A DNA stretch of 22,672 nucleotides from CBCXVS01 sp965178525 (GCA_965178525.1 CBCXVS010000101.1:1-22672); one strand, 5' to 3'; shown: positions 1 to 8,008, counted from the first letter of the stretch. The notes: a model not told the origin generated them from the sequence alone. Numbers and translations are program-made.

Positions 1-112
1 GTCAACAATCCATGTAACCCCAGGTCAGCTGTCAACAATCCATGTAACCCCAGGTCAGCTGTCAACAATCCGTGCAACCCGGGTGCTATCAAAAATCCAT
101 GCGCCATCAGGA
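1..112. repeat. Tandem repeat, 30-bp unit, about 3.7 copies
   Basis: Positions 1-30 and 31-60 are identical. A third copy starts at 61 and diverges after about 20 bases, and a fourth, clearly degenerate copy lies at about 86-112. Each unit carries the core gtcaacaatccatgtaaccc; copies two and three are preceded by t, giving TGTCAAC. The array may continue to the left of the window. There are no unique spacers, so it is not a CRISPR array. The unit length is a multiple of three, so the reading frame of the downstream cyclase stays open through it (ten-residue repeats), but this looks fortuitous. Multiple short direct repeats beginning TGTCAA resemble the ends of IS21-family elements; that link is inference, and no transposase is visible. 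Confidence 0.85.
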
Positions 113-147
113 GAGGCAGTTATGAGGGGTTTGCCCTCGGGGAATCC

Positions 148-1626
148 GTGCATATCCACCGATGGTTTCCGGCAACGTATAAATCGACCAATGAAACCTG
201 GCAAAAAGGCAAAATGATGCACAGCCAGCTCTTCGGGGGCGAGGTGAAGGGCCAGGAACGGGAATTCGATCAGTTTTTACAGATCAACGCGCCCCTGAAG
301 ATCGACGATCAAGTCGTTGGCATTTTAATGCTGAACAAGTTCGCCAACCCAGTGGCCGCTGCCGTGCGTACCAAAACACTCCGGGTCGTGGGGCTCACGG
401 GAGTGATTTTGCTTGTCGGCCTCGTCCTCTTCGGTTACATATCCGCCCGCATGCTACGCCCCCTGAAAAATTTAACCGCCGCCGCAGGTGACGTCGCCCA
501 GGGCAACCTCGAGATCACCATTCCTGCTTCGCGGAGCCGGGACGAAGTCGGCCGCCTCACCAATACCTTCAACACCATGCTGGTTGGCCTGCGTCAGCGC
601 GATTTCATTCGGGACACGTTTGGCCGCTATCTCAGCAAAGAAGTCGTCGATGAAGTGTTAGGCTCCCCCGATGGCTTGAAACTGGGCGGTGAAACCCGCG
701 AGGTCACTTTTCTGGTGTCCGATTTGCGCGGTTTTACCTCGCTGTCATCACGCTTGCCAGCGCACGAAGTCATTGACATCCTGAACCGTTACCTGGAACG
801 TATGGTGGACATGATCAGCACGTATCACGGCACGGTCGACGAGTTTCAAGGCGATGGTATCCTGGCGTTTTTTGGCGCGCCGTTAGCGGCGGACGATGAT
901 CAAGAACGCGCTATCGCCTGCGCCATTCGTATGCAACGTGCGCTGGTCGAGATCAATGCGGAGCAGCGCCGGCGCCAGCTACCGGAGCTGAACATGGGCA
1001 TTGGCATCAATACTGGGGAAGCCATTGTAGGCAATATCGGCTCAGAAAAGCGCACCAAATACGGCGCGGTGGGCAACGCGATTAACGAAGCTTACCGCAT
1101 CGAATCGTACACGGTGGGTGGACAAATCTTGATTAGCCCAAGTGTCTATGCGCAAGTGCAGGATTTGGTGCAGATACACGGCACGCAAGAAGTCCAGTTC
1201 AAAGGACTCGACCATCCGGTGACACTGTACGAGATTGCGGGATTGCGCGGGAAGTACGCCGCGTCACTTCCGGACACCGCGCCGGAAACGTTTGTCACTC
1301 TGGCAAAGCCTTTGGCCATTGCATGCTTTCCGGTCGAAGACAAAACCGTATCAGACCATGCGATTCACGGCATGATTACACATCTGACAGCAACTGCCGC
1401 AGAGGCAACGCTGGAAGCCGATGTTGCACTCTATAGCAACCTCAAGCTCAGTTTGATGCCGACAGACGCGCCGGCCATTCCGGAGGTCTATGCCAAGGTG
1501 ATCACACGGCACCCGAGTGACACCGCCCCGGCGCAGCTCCGTCTGGGCTTCACCTCCCTGCCCGAGCCTGCCAAAGCTTTGCTGGAGCGTCAACGCGGCG
1601 CCGTGCCAGCGGCTACCGGTTGTTAA
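148..1626 (+). CDS. Membrane-bound class III adenylate/guanylate cyclase with HAMP domain, 5'-truncated
   Basis: Makes a cyclic nucleotide (cAMP or cGMP) from the NTP at the inner membrane. Counting from GTG 148, residues 1-75 look like the end of an extracytoplasmic sensor domain. Residues 77-100 form one membrane segment, about 100-150 a HAMP linker, and about 184-365 the cyclase domain. The two metal-binding aspartates are D192 (SDLRGFT) and D236 (QGDGILAFFG). The purine/transition-state region reads GNAINEAYR, with Asn310 where many family members have Asp. A C-terminal tail of about 120 residues, ending in a FTSLPEPAKALLE-like stretch, may be a PilZ-like or other regulatory domain; this is a weak call. 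Such cyclases normally have an N-terminal membrane helix and a full sensor domain. Here the frame runs upstream into the tandem repeat, so the gene is probably truncated. The GTG start is only nominal and has no good ribosome site. It converges on the Uma2 gene with a 19-nt gap. Confidence 0.85.
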   Translation: MHIHRWFPATYKSTNETWQKGKMMHSQLFGGEVKGQEREFDQFLQINAPLKIDDQVVGILMLNKFANPVAAAVRTKTLRVVGLTGVILLVGLVLFGYISARMLRPLKNLTAAAGDVAQGNLEITIPASRSRDEVGRLTNTFNTMLVGLRQRDFIRDTFGRYLSKEVVDEVLGSPDGLKLGGETREVTFLVSDLRGFTSLSSRLPAHEVIDILNRYLERMVDMISTYHGTVDEFQGDGILAFFGAPLAADDDQERAIACAIRMQRALVEINAEQRRRQLPELNMGIGINTGEAIVGNIGSEKRTKYGAVGNAINEAYRIESYTVGGQILISPSVYAQVQDLVQIHGTQEVQFKGLDHPVTLYEIAGLRGKYAASLPDTAPETFVTLAKPLAIACFPVEDKTVSDHAIHGMITHLTATAAEATLEADVALYSNLKLSLMPTDAPAIPEVYAKVITRHPSDTAPAQLRLGFTSLPEPAKALLERQRGAVPAATGC

Positions 1627-1645
1627 GCGCTACCATGTCCCTGTC

Positions 1646-2407
1646 TTAGGTATCGTTCGTCGAGCCTTGCGACTGTTCCAACGCCGCCCGCAGCCGAGCG
1701 TTTTCGGCTGCAAGCGCCTCGGCGCGGGTGCGTTCCGCTTCGGCGCGGGCGCGTTCCGCTTCGGCGCGGGCGCGTTCCGCTTCGGCGACTTCCTCACTGG
1801 TCAACACCAATGTGCCAGAAGGGTCGAAAAAACGTAACCAGTTGTCCAACGTGCCTTGAAAGCGTCCTTCCCGGAACCCCAGCCACACCTGCAAGCTTTC
1901 GGACCACAACCAGCCCCGTTCATCAGGCACGAGGGGAATATATTGGGATTTTTCCAATTGCCAGCCTTGTAGCGTGTGATCAGCCGGATCGACGCAAAAG
2001 TATTCCGAGGTCTTGAAAACCTGTTCGTACAGATCCTTTTTCGCCCCCAAATCCTCTGCCGCCGTAGTAGGTGAAAGCAACTCGATAATCACGTCCGGGT
2101 AGCGTCCACCCTCTTGCCACACAATCCACGAGGGGCGTATCCGGGTTCCGTCTACGCCTTTGACGACGAAAAAATCGGGACCTTTGTAGTCTTGATTGCG
2201 TACTTGTTGCAGGCTGTAATACACAAACATATTGCCACCCGCAAAAAAATCCGTGCGATCATGCCAATGCTGGTGTAGTACATCCCCTAACAGATTGATT
2301 TGCAGATGATGCCATTGACTCTCCAAGCGTTCTCCATCTTCGCTTGGTAACGCCATATCCGGGGCCTCTGGCACCCATATGTGTTTCTTCACTTCGACGA
2401 CAGGCAT
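1646..2407 (-). CDS. Uma2 family protein (DUF820, PD-(D/E)XK endonuclease-like) with repetitive coiled-coil tail
   Basis: Uma2/DUF820 proteins have a restriction-endonuclease-like fold; their cellular role is unclear, and they occur in many copies in some genomes. The core contains the family-typical stretches YKGPDFFVV, PDVIIELLSPTT and KKDLYEQ...EYFCVDP, which give the acidic/EX residues of the nuclease-like site. The last 50 or so residues are an A-E-R-A-R type coiled coil built from 7-residue repeats, matching a 21-bp tandem DNA repeat. A longer frame begins at TTG 2443. ATG 2407 is preferred because AAAGGGAG lies 9 nt before it, giving 253 residues. It is transcribed divergently from mazG. 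Nuclease activity is inferred from family membership only. Confidence 0.88.
   Translation of the reverse strand: MPVVEVKKHIWVPEAPDMALPSEDGERLESQWHHLQINLLGDVLHQHWHDRTDFFAGGNMFVYYSLQQVRNQDYKGPDFFVVKGVDGTRIRPSWIVWQEGGRYPDVIIELLSPTTAAEDLGAKKDLYEQVFKTSEYFCVDPADHTLQGWQLEKSQYIPLVPDERGWLWSESLQVWLGFREGRFQGTLDNWLRFFDPSGTLVLTSEEVAEAERARAEAERARAEAERTRAEALAAENARLRAALEQSQGSTNDT
1721..1783. repeat. 21-bp tandem repeat (3 copies) inside the Uma2 gene
   Basis: Units lie at 1721-1741, 1742-1762 and 1763-1783. The last two are identical and the first differs by one base. Each encodes seven residues of the A-E-R-A-R-A-E type, one coiled-coil heptad, so copy-number change would lengthen or shorten the coil in frame. 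Confidence 0.95.
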
Positions 2408-2745
2408 AGGTGTGAGCTCCCTTTGCAATGGTTCGGCCGACAACCCTGAAGCCAGTATACCGCAACATTACAGGCCGGCCAAGAACAGGGGCCAAGAACA
2501 GGGGAAGACGCGCGCGGAACGTGGCGCTGCTGGTTTGAACCTCTGCTGTGCGGTGTATGCTATACTGCTTTTTACTCTGTGATGAACCGTGATGACCGTG
2601 TCGTTTCTGCTCTCACAAGCCTGCCCAAGGAATGGCTTGACCGTCCAGTCCGGTACACTTCGGATCACATTTATTCACATATTTTGTACCCATAACCTTG
2701 TCCGACCGTTCAATTCCGTCACCGCATTTGGAGAGAGGACACACC
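2408..2745. other. Divergent intergenic region between the Uma2 gene and mazG
   Basis: No convincing gene is present. A 13-bp direct repeat (ccaagaacagggg) lies in tandem at 2479-2491 and 2492-2504. An extended -10-like element, TGC followed by TATACT, lies at 2558-2566 on the plus strand, with a poor -35 (TTGAAC, 2535-2540, 20-nt spacing). It could drive mazG through a leader of about 175 nt. No riboswitch or terminator structure was recognised. Confidence 0.5.
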
Positions 2746-3576
2746 ATGGCAGCAGCGGAATATGACCCCGTACAACCGCCTCCGGAGCGCGCCGCAGAGC
2801 AAGCAGAACGGTTTATACAGCTTCTGGCTGTCGTCGATCGGCTGCGTTCCCCGCAGGGATGCCCCTGGGATCGGCAACAAACACCGCAGAGTCTCATCCC
2901 CTACCTATTGGAAGAGACGTATGAAGTCATCGAAAGCATTGAAGAACGCAATCAGCAGGGGCTGAAGGAAGAACTCGGCGATTTGCTGCTGCACATCCTC
3001 TTTCAGAGCTGCATCGCACAGGAAGCCGGGCATTTTACCCTGGACGACAGTCTGTGGACGATCACCGATAAGCTGATCCGCCGCCATCCCCACGTCTTTG
3101 GCGATGCATCGCACGGCGATACCACAGCCGTGAAGCAGCATTGGGAAACGGCAAAGCAGCGCGAGAAGGGCCGGACGTCCCTGTTAGATGGTGTGCCGCG
3201 TAGCATGCCGGCACTGAGTCGTGCCCGCCGCCTACAGGAAAAAGCCGCCTCCGTCGGGTTCGACTGGCCGGATAACGCTCCGGTGTGGGCCAAAGTGCAG
3301 GAAGAACTCGAGGAACTGCGGCAGGCCTGCGCCGCCGAGCAGACTGACGCCATGGCTGAGGAATTCGGTGACGTCTTGTTCAGCCTAGTCAACCTCGGAC
3401 GTTTTCTCAAAGTCGATGCGGAAGCAGCCCTGCGCCAAGGTATGGCCAAGTTCGAACGGCGCTTCCATGGCATCGAACAGGAACTTGCCCGGCGTGGACG
3501 CCGGTTGGAGGACGCCAGCCTGGACGAGATGGACGCTATCTGGAACCGTTTCCGCCAGCACGAACGGAAGGACTAG
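2746..3576 (+). CDS. mazG: Nucleoside triphosphate pyrophosphohydrolase MazG
   Basis: Hydrolyses (d)NTPs to the monophosphate and pyrophosphate in the cytoplasm, a housekeeping role that removes aberrant nucleotides. This is the two-domain form. The N-terminal MazG domain has EETYE at residues 56-60 and EELGD at 75-79. The C-terminal domain has EELEE at 185-189 and EEFGD at 204-208; these acidic motifs bind Mg2+. The GCPWDRQQT motif near residue 39 is characteristic of MazG. The length of 276 residues fits the family. ATG 2746 is chosen over TTG 2698 because GGAGAGAGG lies 7 nt upstream. The next gene, a gamma-glutamyltransferase, begins 4 nt after the stop, so the two are probably co-transcribed. 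Confidence 0.96.
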   Translation: MAAAEYDPVQPPPERAAEQAERFIQLLAVVDRLRSPQGCPWDRQQTPQSLIPYLLEETYEVIESIEERNQQGLKEELGDLLLHILFQSCIAQEAGHFTLDDSLWTITDKLIRRHPHVFGDASHGDTTAVKQHWETAKQREKGRTSLLDGVPRSMPALSRARRLQEKAASVGFDWPDNAPVWAKVQEELEELRQACAAEQTDAMAEEFGDVLFSLVNLGRFLKVDAEAALRQGMAKFERRFHGIEQELARRGRRLEDASLDEMDAIWNRFRQHERKD

Positions 3577-3580
3577 ATCC

Positions 3581-5206
3581 ATGTTTGACATCAGTCGTAT
3601 CGAGCGCTCGGGATTTGCCCCGCGGCGGTCGGTGGTGATGGCGCGCGAAGGTATGGTGGCGACGAGTCAACCGCTGGCCACAGAAGCTGGCGTCAGCATC
3701 CTCAAGCAAGGCGGCAACGCCTTTGATGCCGCCATTGCCACGGCCCTGACGCTTGGGGTGGTCGAACCCATGTCCACCGGCATCGGCGGCGATGCGTTTC
3801 TGCTCTACCGATGTGCTGCAGACGGCAAAATTTACGGGGTCAACGGCAGTGGCCGCTGTCCACAACGCCTCACGCTGGACGCCTTGCGACAGCAGGGTTT
3901 CCGAGATATGCCGACGCGTGGTCTGGCGTCCGTCACCGTTCCCGGCGCGATCGATGCATTTGCGCAGGTGCAGCAGCGACATGGCGCGCTCACCTTTGCC
4001 GACGTGTTGGAGCCGGCCATTCACTATGCGAGCACCGGGTTTCCCGTCAGTGAAATCATTGCGACGCAATGGCAAATCAACGCGCCGTTGCTGTCGCAAT
4101 ACCCCTCCAGCGCGCAGACCTACCTGCCGGATGGCAAAGCGCCGCAGGCGGGTGACGTGCATTATCAACCCCAACTGGCTCAGACCCTGCGCGTGCTCGC
4201 AGCGGAAGGACGCGATGCCTTTTATCAGAGAGACATCGCACGCCGTATCGTGCAGTTCTCGCAAGATCATGGCGGCTTTTTCACACGAGAAGATTTTGCC
4301 ACCCATCGCACGGAATGGGTGGAGCCGATTCGCACCGACTACCGTGGCTACACCGTTTTGGAACTCCCGCCCAATGGCCAGGGAATTACGGCGTTGTTAG
4401 CGCTGAATGTCCTGGAGGGTTTCGACCTGGCCGCACTGGACTATGGCTCAGCAGCCTACTACCATCTGCTCATCGAGGCCACGAAGCAGGCATTTGCCGA
4501 TCGCAACCGCTATGTCGCCGACCCGGCCTGCGCCCATGTACCGGTGCAAGGTCTGCTCTCGAAAGCCTATGCCGCGCAACGGCGGCAAGACATCAAGCTC
4601 GACCGTGCCGGCGCGTATGTGCCCGGGGATCCCGTGCCGTTCAGCAATACCGTGTACGTGAGCTGTGTCGACCGCGACCGCAACGTCGTGTCGCTCATTC
4701 ATAGTCTTTATCTAGGATTCGGCTCCGGCGTGGTGGCGGGTGATACGGGCATCTGCCTACAAAATCGGGGCACCGGCTTCGTGGCGGAGCCCACGCATCC
4801 CAACGCGCTAGCGCCGGGCAAACGCCCTTTCCACACCATTATCCCGGCTCTGGTTCTGCACCATGACCAGCCCTGGCTATGTTACGGTGTGATGGGTGGT
4901 GACATGCAAGCCCAAGGACATGTGCAGGTTGGCATTAACATGATTGATTTTGGCATGAACGTGCAGGAAGCCTTGGAGGCCCCACGGTATCGCATTACGG
5001 GAGGAAAACGGGTCATGCTCGAACGGGCTATTGCGCCGGCCATCCGCCGGGAACTGGCAGCGATGGGTCACGAGGTGACGCCAAGCGAGCACGTCCCGCC
5101 TGGCCCGCAATACGGCGGCGGGCAAGCCATCCTCATCGATCATACCCGTGGCGTGCTGCAAGGCGGCAGTGATTCGCGTAAAGACGGCTGTGCCCTAGGC
5201 TATTAA
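3581..5206 (+). CDS. ggt: Gamma-glutamyltransferase family protein (Ntn hydrolase)
   Basis: Gamma-glutamyltransferases cleave gamma-glutamyl bonds, for example in glutathione, and self-process into two subunits. Start ATG 3581 has GGAAGGA 8 nt upstream, inside the end of mazG, and gives 541 residues. The proposed nucleophile is Thr357 in SNTVYVSCVD, where the precursor would be cut before the threonine. PPNGQGIT and the GFGSGVV...GTGF region are family signatures, and the N-terminal GGNAFDAAIA and GIGGDAFLL stretches are typical of the large subunit. The T-V-Y motif instead of T-T-H resembles the YwrD-like branch rather than E. coli Ggt, so the substrate may not be glutathione. No clear signal peptide is seen, which suggests a cytoplasmic enzyme, again as in the YwrD-like group. 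Confidence 0.93.
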   Translation: MFDISRIERSGFAPRRSVVMAREGMVATSQPLATEAGVSILKQGGNAFDAAIATALTLGVVEPMSTGIGGDAFLLYRCAADGKIYGVNGSGRCPQRLTLDALRQQGFRDMPTRGLASVTVPGAIDAFAQVQQRHGALTFADVLEPAIHYASTGFPVSEIIATQWQINAPLLSQYPSSAQTYLPDGKAPQAGDVHYQPQLAQTLRVLAAEGRDAFYQRDIARRIVQFSQDHGGFFTREDFATHRTEWVEPIRTDYRGYTVLELPPNGQGITALLALNVLEGFDLAALDYGSAAYYHLLIEATKQAFADRNRYVADPACAHVPVQGLLSKAYAAQRRQDIKLDRAGAYVPGDPVPFSNTVYVSCVDRDRNVVSLIHSLYLGFGSGVVAGDTGICLQNRGTGFVAEPTHPNALAPGKRPFHTIIPALVLHHDQPWLCYGVMGGDMQAQGHVQVGINMIDFGMNVQEALEAPRYRITGGKRVMLERAIAPAIRRELAAMGHEVTPSEHVPPGPQYGGGQAILIDHTRGVLQGGSDSRKDGCALGY

Positions 5207-5246
5207 CGACCTTCGGACACGTTGCAACCGCCTGGAGAAGCGGCGG

Positions 5247-5270
5247 CGGGAAAACCGCAGCGTTTTCCCG
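5247..5270. terminator. Stem-loop between convergent ggt and HU genes
   Basis: Nine-base-pair inverted repeat: cgggaaaac at 5247-5255 pairs with gttttcccg at 5262-5270 around a 6-nt loop. It lies 41 nt after the ggt stop and 12 nt after the HU stop. Runs of A and T sit within the stem, but there is no clear U-tract after it on either strand, so bidirectional termination is plausible rather than certain. Confidence 0.5.
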
Positions 5271-5281
5271 TCGTGTATGCT

Positions 5282-5575
5282 TTACGATGCATCCTCGTAC
5301 AACTCTTCCTTGAATTTCGGCGCCGGATTGAACTTGACGGTCTTACTGGCTTTGATTTGAATTTCAGCACCAGTCCGGGGGTTGCGCCCCTTGCGCTCAG
5401 CGCGCGTCGTGACCTTGAACGTGCCAAAGTTCGGATACGAAAAACGCTCTTCATTTTTGATAGCTTGGCCCATTGTGTCAAAGACGGCGTCTATGATGTC
5501 ACCAGTGACCTTTTTGCTGATTTCCGTATCCTGGCACGCCTTCTGTACGGCCTCAATGAGATCACTTTTGGTCAT
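5282..5575 (-). CDS. hup: HU/IHF-family nucleoid-associated DNA-binding protein
   Basis: Small basic dimeric protein that bends DNA and compacts the nucleoid. The 97 residues align along their length with the family: an N-terminal helical part (TKSDLIEAVQKA) and the DNA-binding arm signature GTFKVTTRAERKGRNPRTGAE, followed by the C-terminal KTVKFNPAPKFKEEL. A GTG nine bases further upstream (5584) overlaps the ribosome site, so ATG 5575 is the start; GGGAGG lies 8 nt before it. HU and IHF cannot be separated with certainty here. The RNPRTG arm is HU-like. Confidence 0.96.
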   Translation of the reverse strand: MTKSDLIEAVQKACQDTEISKKVTGDIIDAVFDTMGQAIKNEERFSYPNFGTFKVTTRAERKGRNPRTGAEIQIKASKTVKFNPAPKFKEELYEDAS

Positions 5576-5911
5576 GAGCTTCACCTCCCTTTAGTGCGGA
5601 CACCCTGGCCCTATCACTAGGAATCCCACCATAATTCTGCGTAAAGAATACAGACTTAGGTCAATACGTCAAGGATTTTGTTAGGAAAAACGTGACGACA
5701 ACTCGCCCTCCACCTCCCTAGAGTTATCATATGGCGCCACCAGGAATCCCAGGAAACTCAAGTCGGCACCTGTTTGTCAAGCTATGTTTCTATACCATTC
5801 CCGAGACGAAACGGCCATGTACAACTTACCATTGCACAATGATCTAGTTCTAAGATGACAATAAAATTCAATAGCGGTTACCCATCATAAATCGACGGCA
5901 GCGATTGCCAG
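5576..5911. other. Intergenic region between the HU gene and the alcohol dehydrogenase gene
   Basis: Apart from the HU promoter and ribosome site, the roughly 240 nt from 5673 to 5911 hold no gene I can support. They are visibly richer in A and T than their surroundings. The minus-strand end of the alcohol dehydrogenase unit should terminate here, but only a 4-bp hairpin was seen just after its stop. Confidence 0.5.
5645..5672 (-). promoter_or_regulatory. Sigma70-type promoter of the HU gene
   Basis: On the minus strand TTGACG (5672-5667) and TATTCT (5650-5645) are separated by 16 nt, about 70 nt upstream of the HU start codon. The -35 matches five of six consensus bases and the -10 four of six. 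Confidence 0.6.
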
Positions 5912-6940
5912 TTACGGCGCCAGCGAAACCTTCAAAGCCTGCCGAGATATCATAAGATCAAAGGCCGTACTGAGTTGTGGTAAGAGTAACGTGTGAGTGA
6001 TCAGAGAAGCCCAGGGAAATCTCGTGTCGGCCAGAAGCGCCAACGCCAACCTCACATGATAAGGCGTGTTGTGGAACACTCCCTGCAGGGCCAGTTGATC
6101 ATAGTGCACGGGCGCCGTGGGGAAGCGGACATGGGTATCCCGCGGGCATCCACCATAGAAAATGGCCTGTCCACCCTTGCGCACCATCGCCATCGTGACG
6201 TCCCATACGCCGGGTTGGCCAACCGCCTCAATCGCGACGTCGACACCGCGTCCGCCTTCCGTCTGCTCCCGCACGGCTTTCGCCTGGTCCGGCACGGCAG
6301 CGTAGTTCACCACTACGTCGGCGCCAAACGGTTTGGCCATGGCGAGCCGCTGTGGCGCGCGGCCACAGAGAATGACGCGGGCGCCTCGGTGCTTGGCCAT
6401 GGCGACGAGCATCAGGCCACTCGGGCCATCGCCATTGACGGCAACCGTATCACCGGGACGGAACGCCGCGTGATCCAAACCATGTAGCACACACGCCAAG
6501 GGTTCGGTCAGACACGCCACCGGAAAGGGTACGGCGTCAGGCACCGCCAGGAGATTCGTCCGAACCACACGTTCCGGCACCAGCATATATTCGGCGTAGG
6601 CGCCGTTGATAAAGAGCAGATCATCGCAGAGATTAGGCAAGTGGCGGCGGCAATAGTAACACTGATGGCATGGGGCGGAATTGTTCGCCACCACCCGCAT
6701 GCCCTCGCGGAAGCCGGTGACCCTGGCGCCGATAGCGGCCACCGTGCCGCTAAATTCGTGCCCAAAGACCGAAGGCGCCGTCATCATGCGCGCATGCCCG
6801 CCTTGCAAAAACACTTTCAAATCGGTGCCACAGGTCGTCGCCGTGGCAACTCGCACCAGCACATCCCCATCGCCAACCGCCGGTACGGCGATATCTTCCA
6901 TGCTAACGTGCTTGGGCCCGTACAAGACTGCCGCTTGCAT
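5912..6940 (-). CDS. Zinc-dependent medium-chain alcohol dehydrogenase
   Basis: NAD(P)-dependent oxidoreductase of the MDR superfamily, in the threonine/sorbitol dehydrogenase-like branch. Catalytic zinc ligands are visible in TTCGTDLK (Cys) and FGHEFSG (His-Glu). The structural zinc loop is CHQCYYCRRHLPNLC, with Cys spacing 2-2-7. The Rossmann part follows, but its glycine motif reads NGDGPSG, slightly unusual. Length is 342 residues, normal for the family. ATG 6940 is used because homology begins at MQAAVLYGP; the frame is open further upstream inside hpnD but has no match. It starts 7 nt after the hpnD stop, so it is almost certainly co-transcribed with a hopanoid/squalene gene. The substrate is unknown; an alcohol or aldehyde in hopanoid side-chain metabolism is a hypothesis. 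Confidence 0.92.
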   Translation of the reverse strand: MQAAVLYGPKHVSMEDIAVPAVGDGDVLVRVATATTCGTDLKVFLQGGHARMMTAPSVFGHEFSGTVAAIGARVTGFREGMRVVANNSAPCHQCYYCRRHLPNLCDDLLFINGAYAEYMLVPERVVRTNLLAVPDAVPFPVACLTEPLACVLHGLDHAAFRPGDTVAVNGDGPSGLMLVAMAKHRGARVILCGRAPQRLAMAKPFGADVVVNYAAVPDQAKAVREQTEGGRGVDVAIEAVGQPGVWDVTMAMVRKGGQAIFYGGCPRDTHVRFPTAPVHYDQLALQGVFHNTPYHVRLALALLADTRFPWASLITHTLLLPQLSTAFDLMISRQALKVSLAP

Positions 6941-6947
6941 CGTGGTA

Positions 6948-7847
6948 TTACACTCCCGGAATGGACGGTTTGCGATGCAGGACGAGTGTCGTTGCCGCCC
7001 AGATTTGTAGGAAAACGCGCAAGGCAATGCCAATCTTCCGGATCCCTGGCAGGCTCGCTCGTCCCTGAAACACATGATAGCGGCGACGGGCAATCTTGCG
7101 CAGCGTGGCCCGGTAAATCGCCGCCATAATTTCCGGCATAACCAAACGGCGTTTATCACCGGGTAGCAAACACGCCGCCGCTCGGCGGTAATAGGACTCG
7201 ACCCGCTGCGCCTGGAATTGCATCAGCGCCACAAATTCCGTGGTGTAACGTTGACACAACAGATCTTCTTCCGCGTAATGAAAGGTATCGAGGTCTTCCA
7301 AAGGAAGATAAATGCGCCCCCTTTCGGCATCCTCCTTGACATCGCGTAGAATGTTCGTCAACTGCAGAGAAATCCCCAACTGGCGTGCATAGTCCTGCAC
7401 GCCAGCATGCGCATAACCAAAGATTTCAATGCATAGCAGGCCAATCACGGAGGCCACCCGATAGCAATACAATTCAAGATCGGCGAACGTCTCATACCGT
7501 CGAATCGCGAAGTCCATCTCGACGCCACACATCAGCTCTTCAAAATGTTGCTTGGGGATCGGATAGCGCTCAATCACGTCCTGCAAAGCAACCGTGATGC
7601 GATGCGTCGGCTTCCCAGCATAACAGTTCTCTAATTCCTGCCGCCAGGCCTGTAAAAGAGCAGGCTGGTCCGACGGCGCAATGTCGCCATCCGCGATGTC
7701 ATCGCAGTAGCGGCAGAAGGCGTAGATGGCATAGATCGCCTCACGCTGCAGCCTAGGAAGAAACCGGAAGGCATAGTAAAAATTTTTCGCCTGTGTCCTG
7801 GTCACCTCATGACAGTATGCGAATGCTTCCGCTGCCTGAACGCTCAC
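6948..7847 (-). CDS. hpnD: Presqualene diphosphate synthase HpnD (squalene/phytoene synthase family)
   Basis: Head-to-head condensation of two farnesyl diphosphates to presqualene diphosphate, the first committed step to squalene in the HpnCDE route. The two aspartate-rich Mg2+ motifs are present: DDIAD at residues 49-53 and DVKED at 169-173, the second in the family signature LQLTNILRDVKEDAERGRIYLP. The length of 299 residues fits HpnD and related trans-isoprenyl synthases. The start is GTG 7847 with GAGGGG 6 nt upstream. HpnC and phytoene synthase are homologous; the hopanoid setting and the sequence around the second motif favour HpnD. The ADH gene follows 7 nt downstream, and hpnM is divergent. 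hpnC and hpnE are not in this window. Confidence 0.88.
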   Translation of the reverse strand: MSVQAAEAFAYCHEVTRTQAKNFYYAFRFLPRLQREAIYAIYAFCRYCDDIADGDIAPSDQPALLQAWRQELENCYAGKPTHRITVALQDVIERYPIPKQHFEELMCGVEMDFAIRRYETFADLELYCYRVASVIGLLCIEIFGYAHAGVQDYARQLGISLQLTNILRDVKEDAERGRIYLPLEDLDTFHYAEEDLLCQRYTTEFVALMQFQAQRVESYYRRAAACLLPGDKRRLVMPEIMAAIYRATLRKIARRRYHVFQGRASLPGIRKIGIALRVFLQIWAATTLVLHRKPSIPGV

Positions 7848-7979
7848 GTTTGACCCCTCGCCTCACATTAGCCGGATGCTCTTTGGTTTGATTCCCCACA
7901 ATTCTGGCAAGGCGCCGAATTATCGCAAATATGAACCACAAAAACAATGCGGAAAGAGAGCGGCAGCTGCTCTAACCTA

Positions 7980-8008
7980 TTGACAGACGAAGAGACGTCC
8001 GTTTTACT
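7980..8008 (+). promoter_or_regulatory. Sigma70-type promoter upstream of hpnM
   Basis: A perfect TTGACA (7980-7985) is followed after 17 nt by TTTACT (8003-8008). A start point near 8015 would leave a leader of about 115 nt before ATG 8130. It lies inside the open upstream extension of the hpnM frame, which argues that the extension is not coding. Confidence 0.6.

Noticed and set aside
1..112. CRISPR array at the window start
   Set aside because: Repeat units are directly adjacent without unique spacers, and the later copies simply degenerate.
1517..1837. Plus-strand frame of 106 residues across the end of the cyclase and the Uma2 gene
   Set aside because: It overlaps two well-supported genes, and its repetitive RFGAGAF-type residues are only the antisense reading of the 21-bp coiled-coil repeat.
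3536..4306. Minus-strand 256-residue frame
   Set aside because: It lies inside the gamma-glutamyltransferase gene, has no recognisable domain, and is a shadow frame of GC-rich coding DNA.
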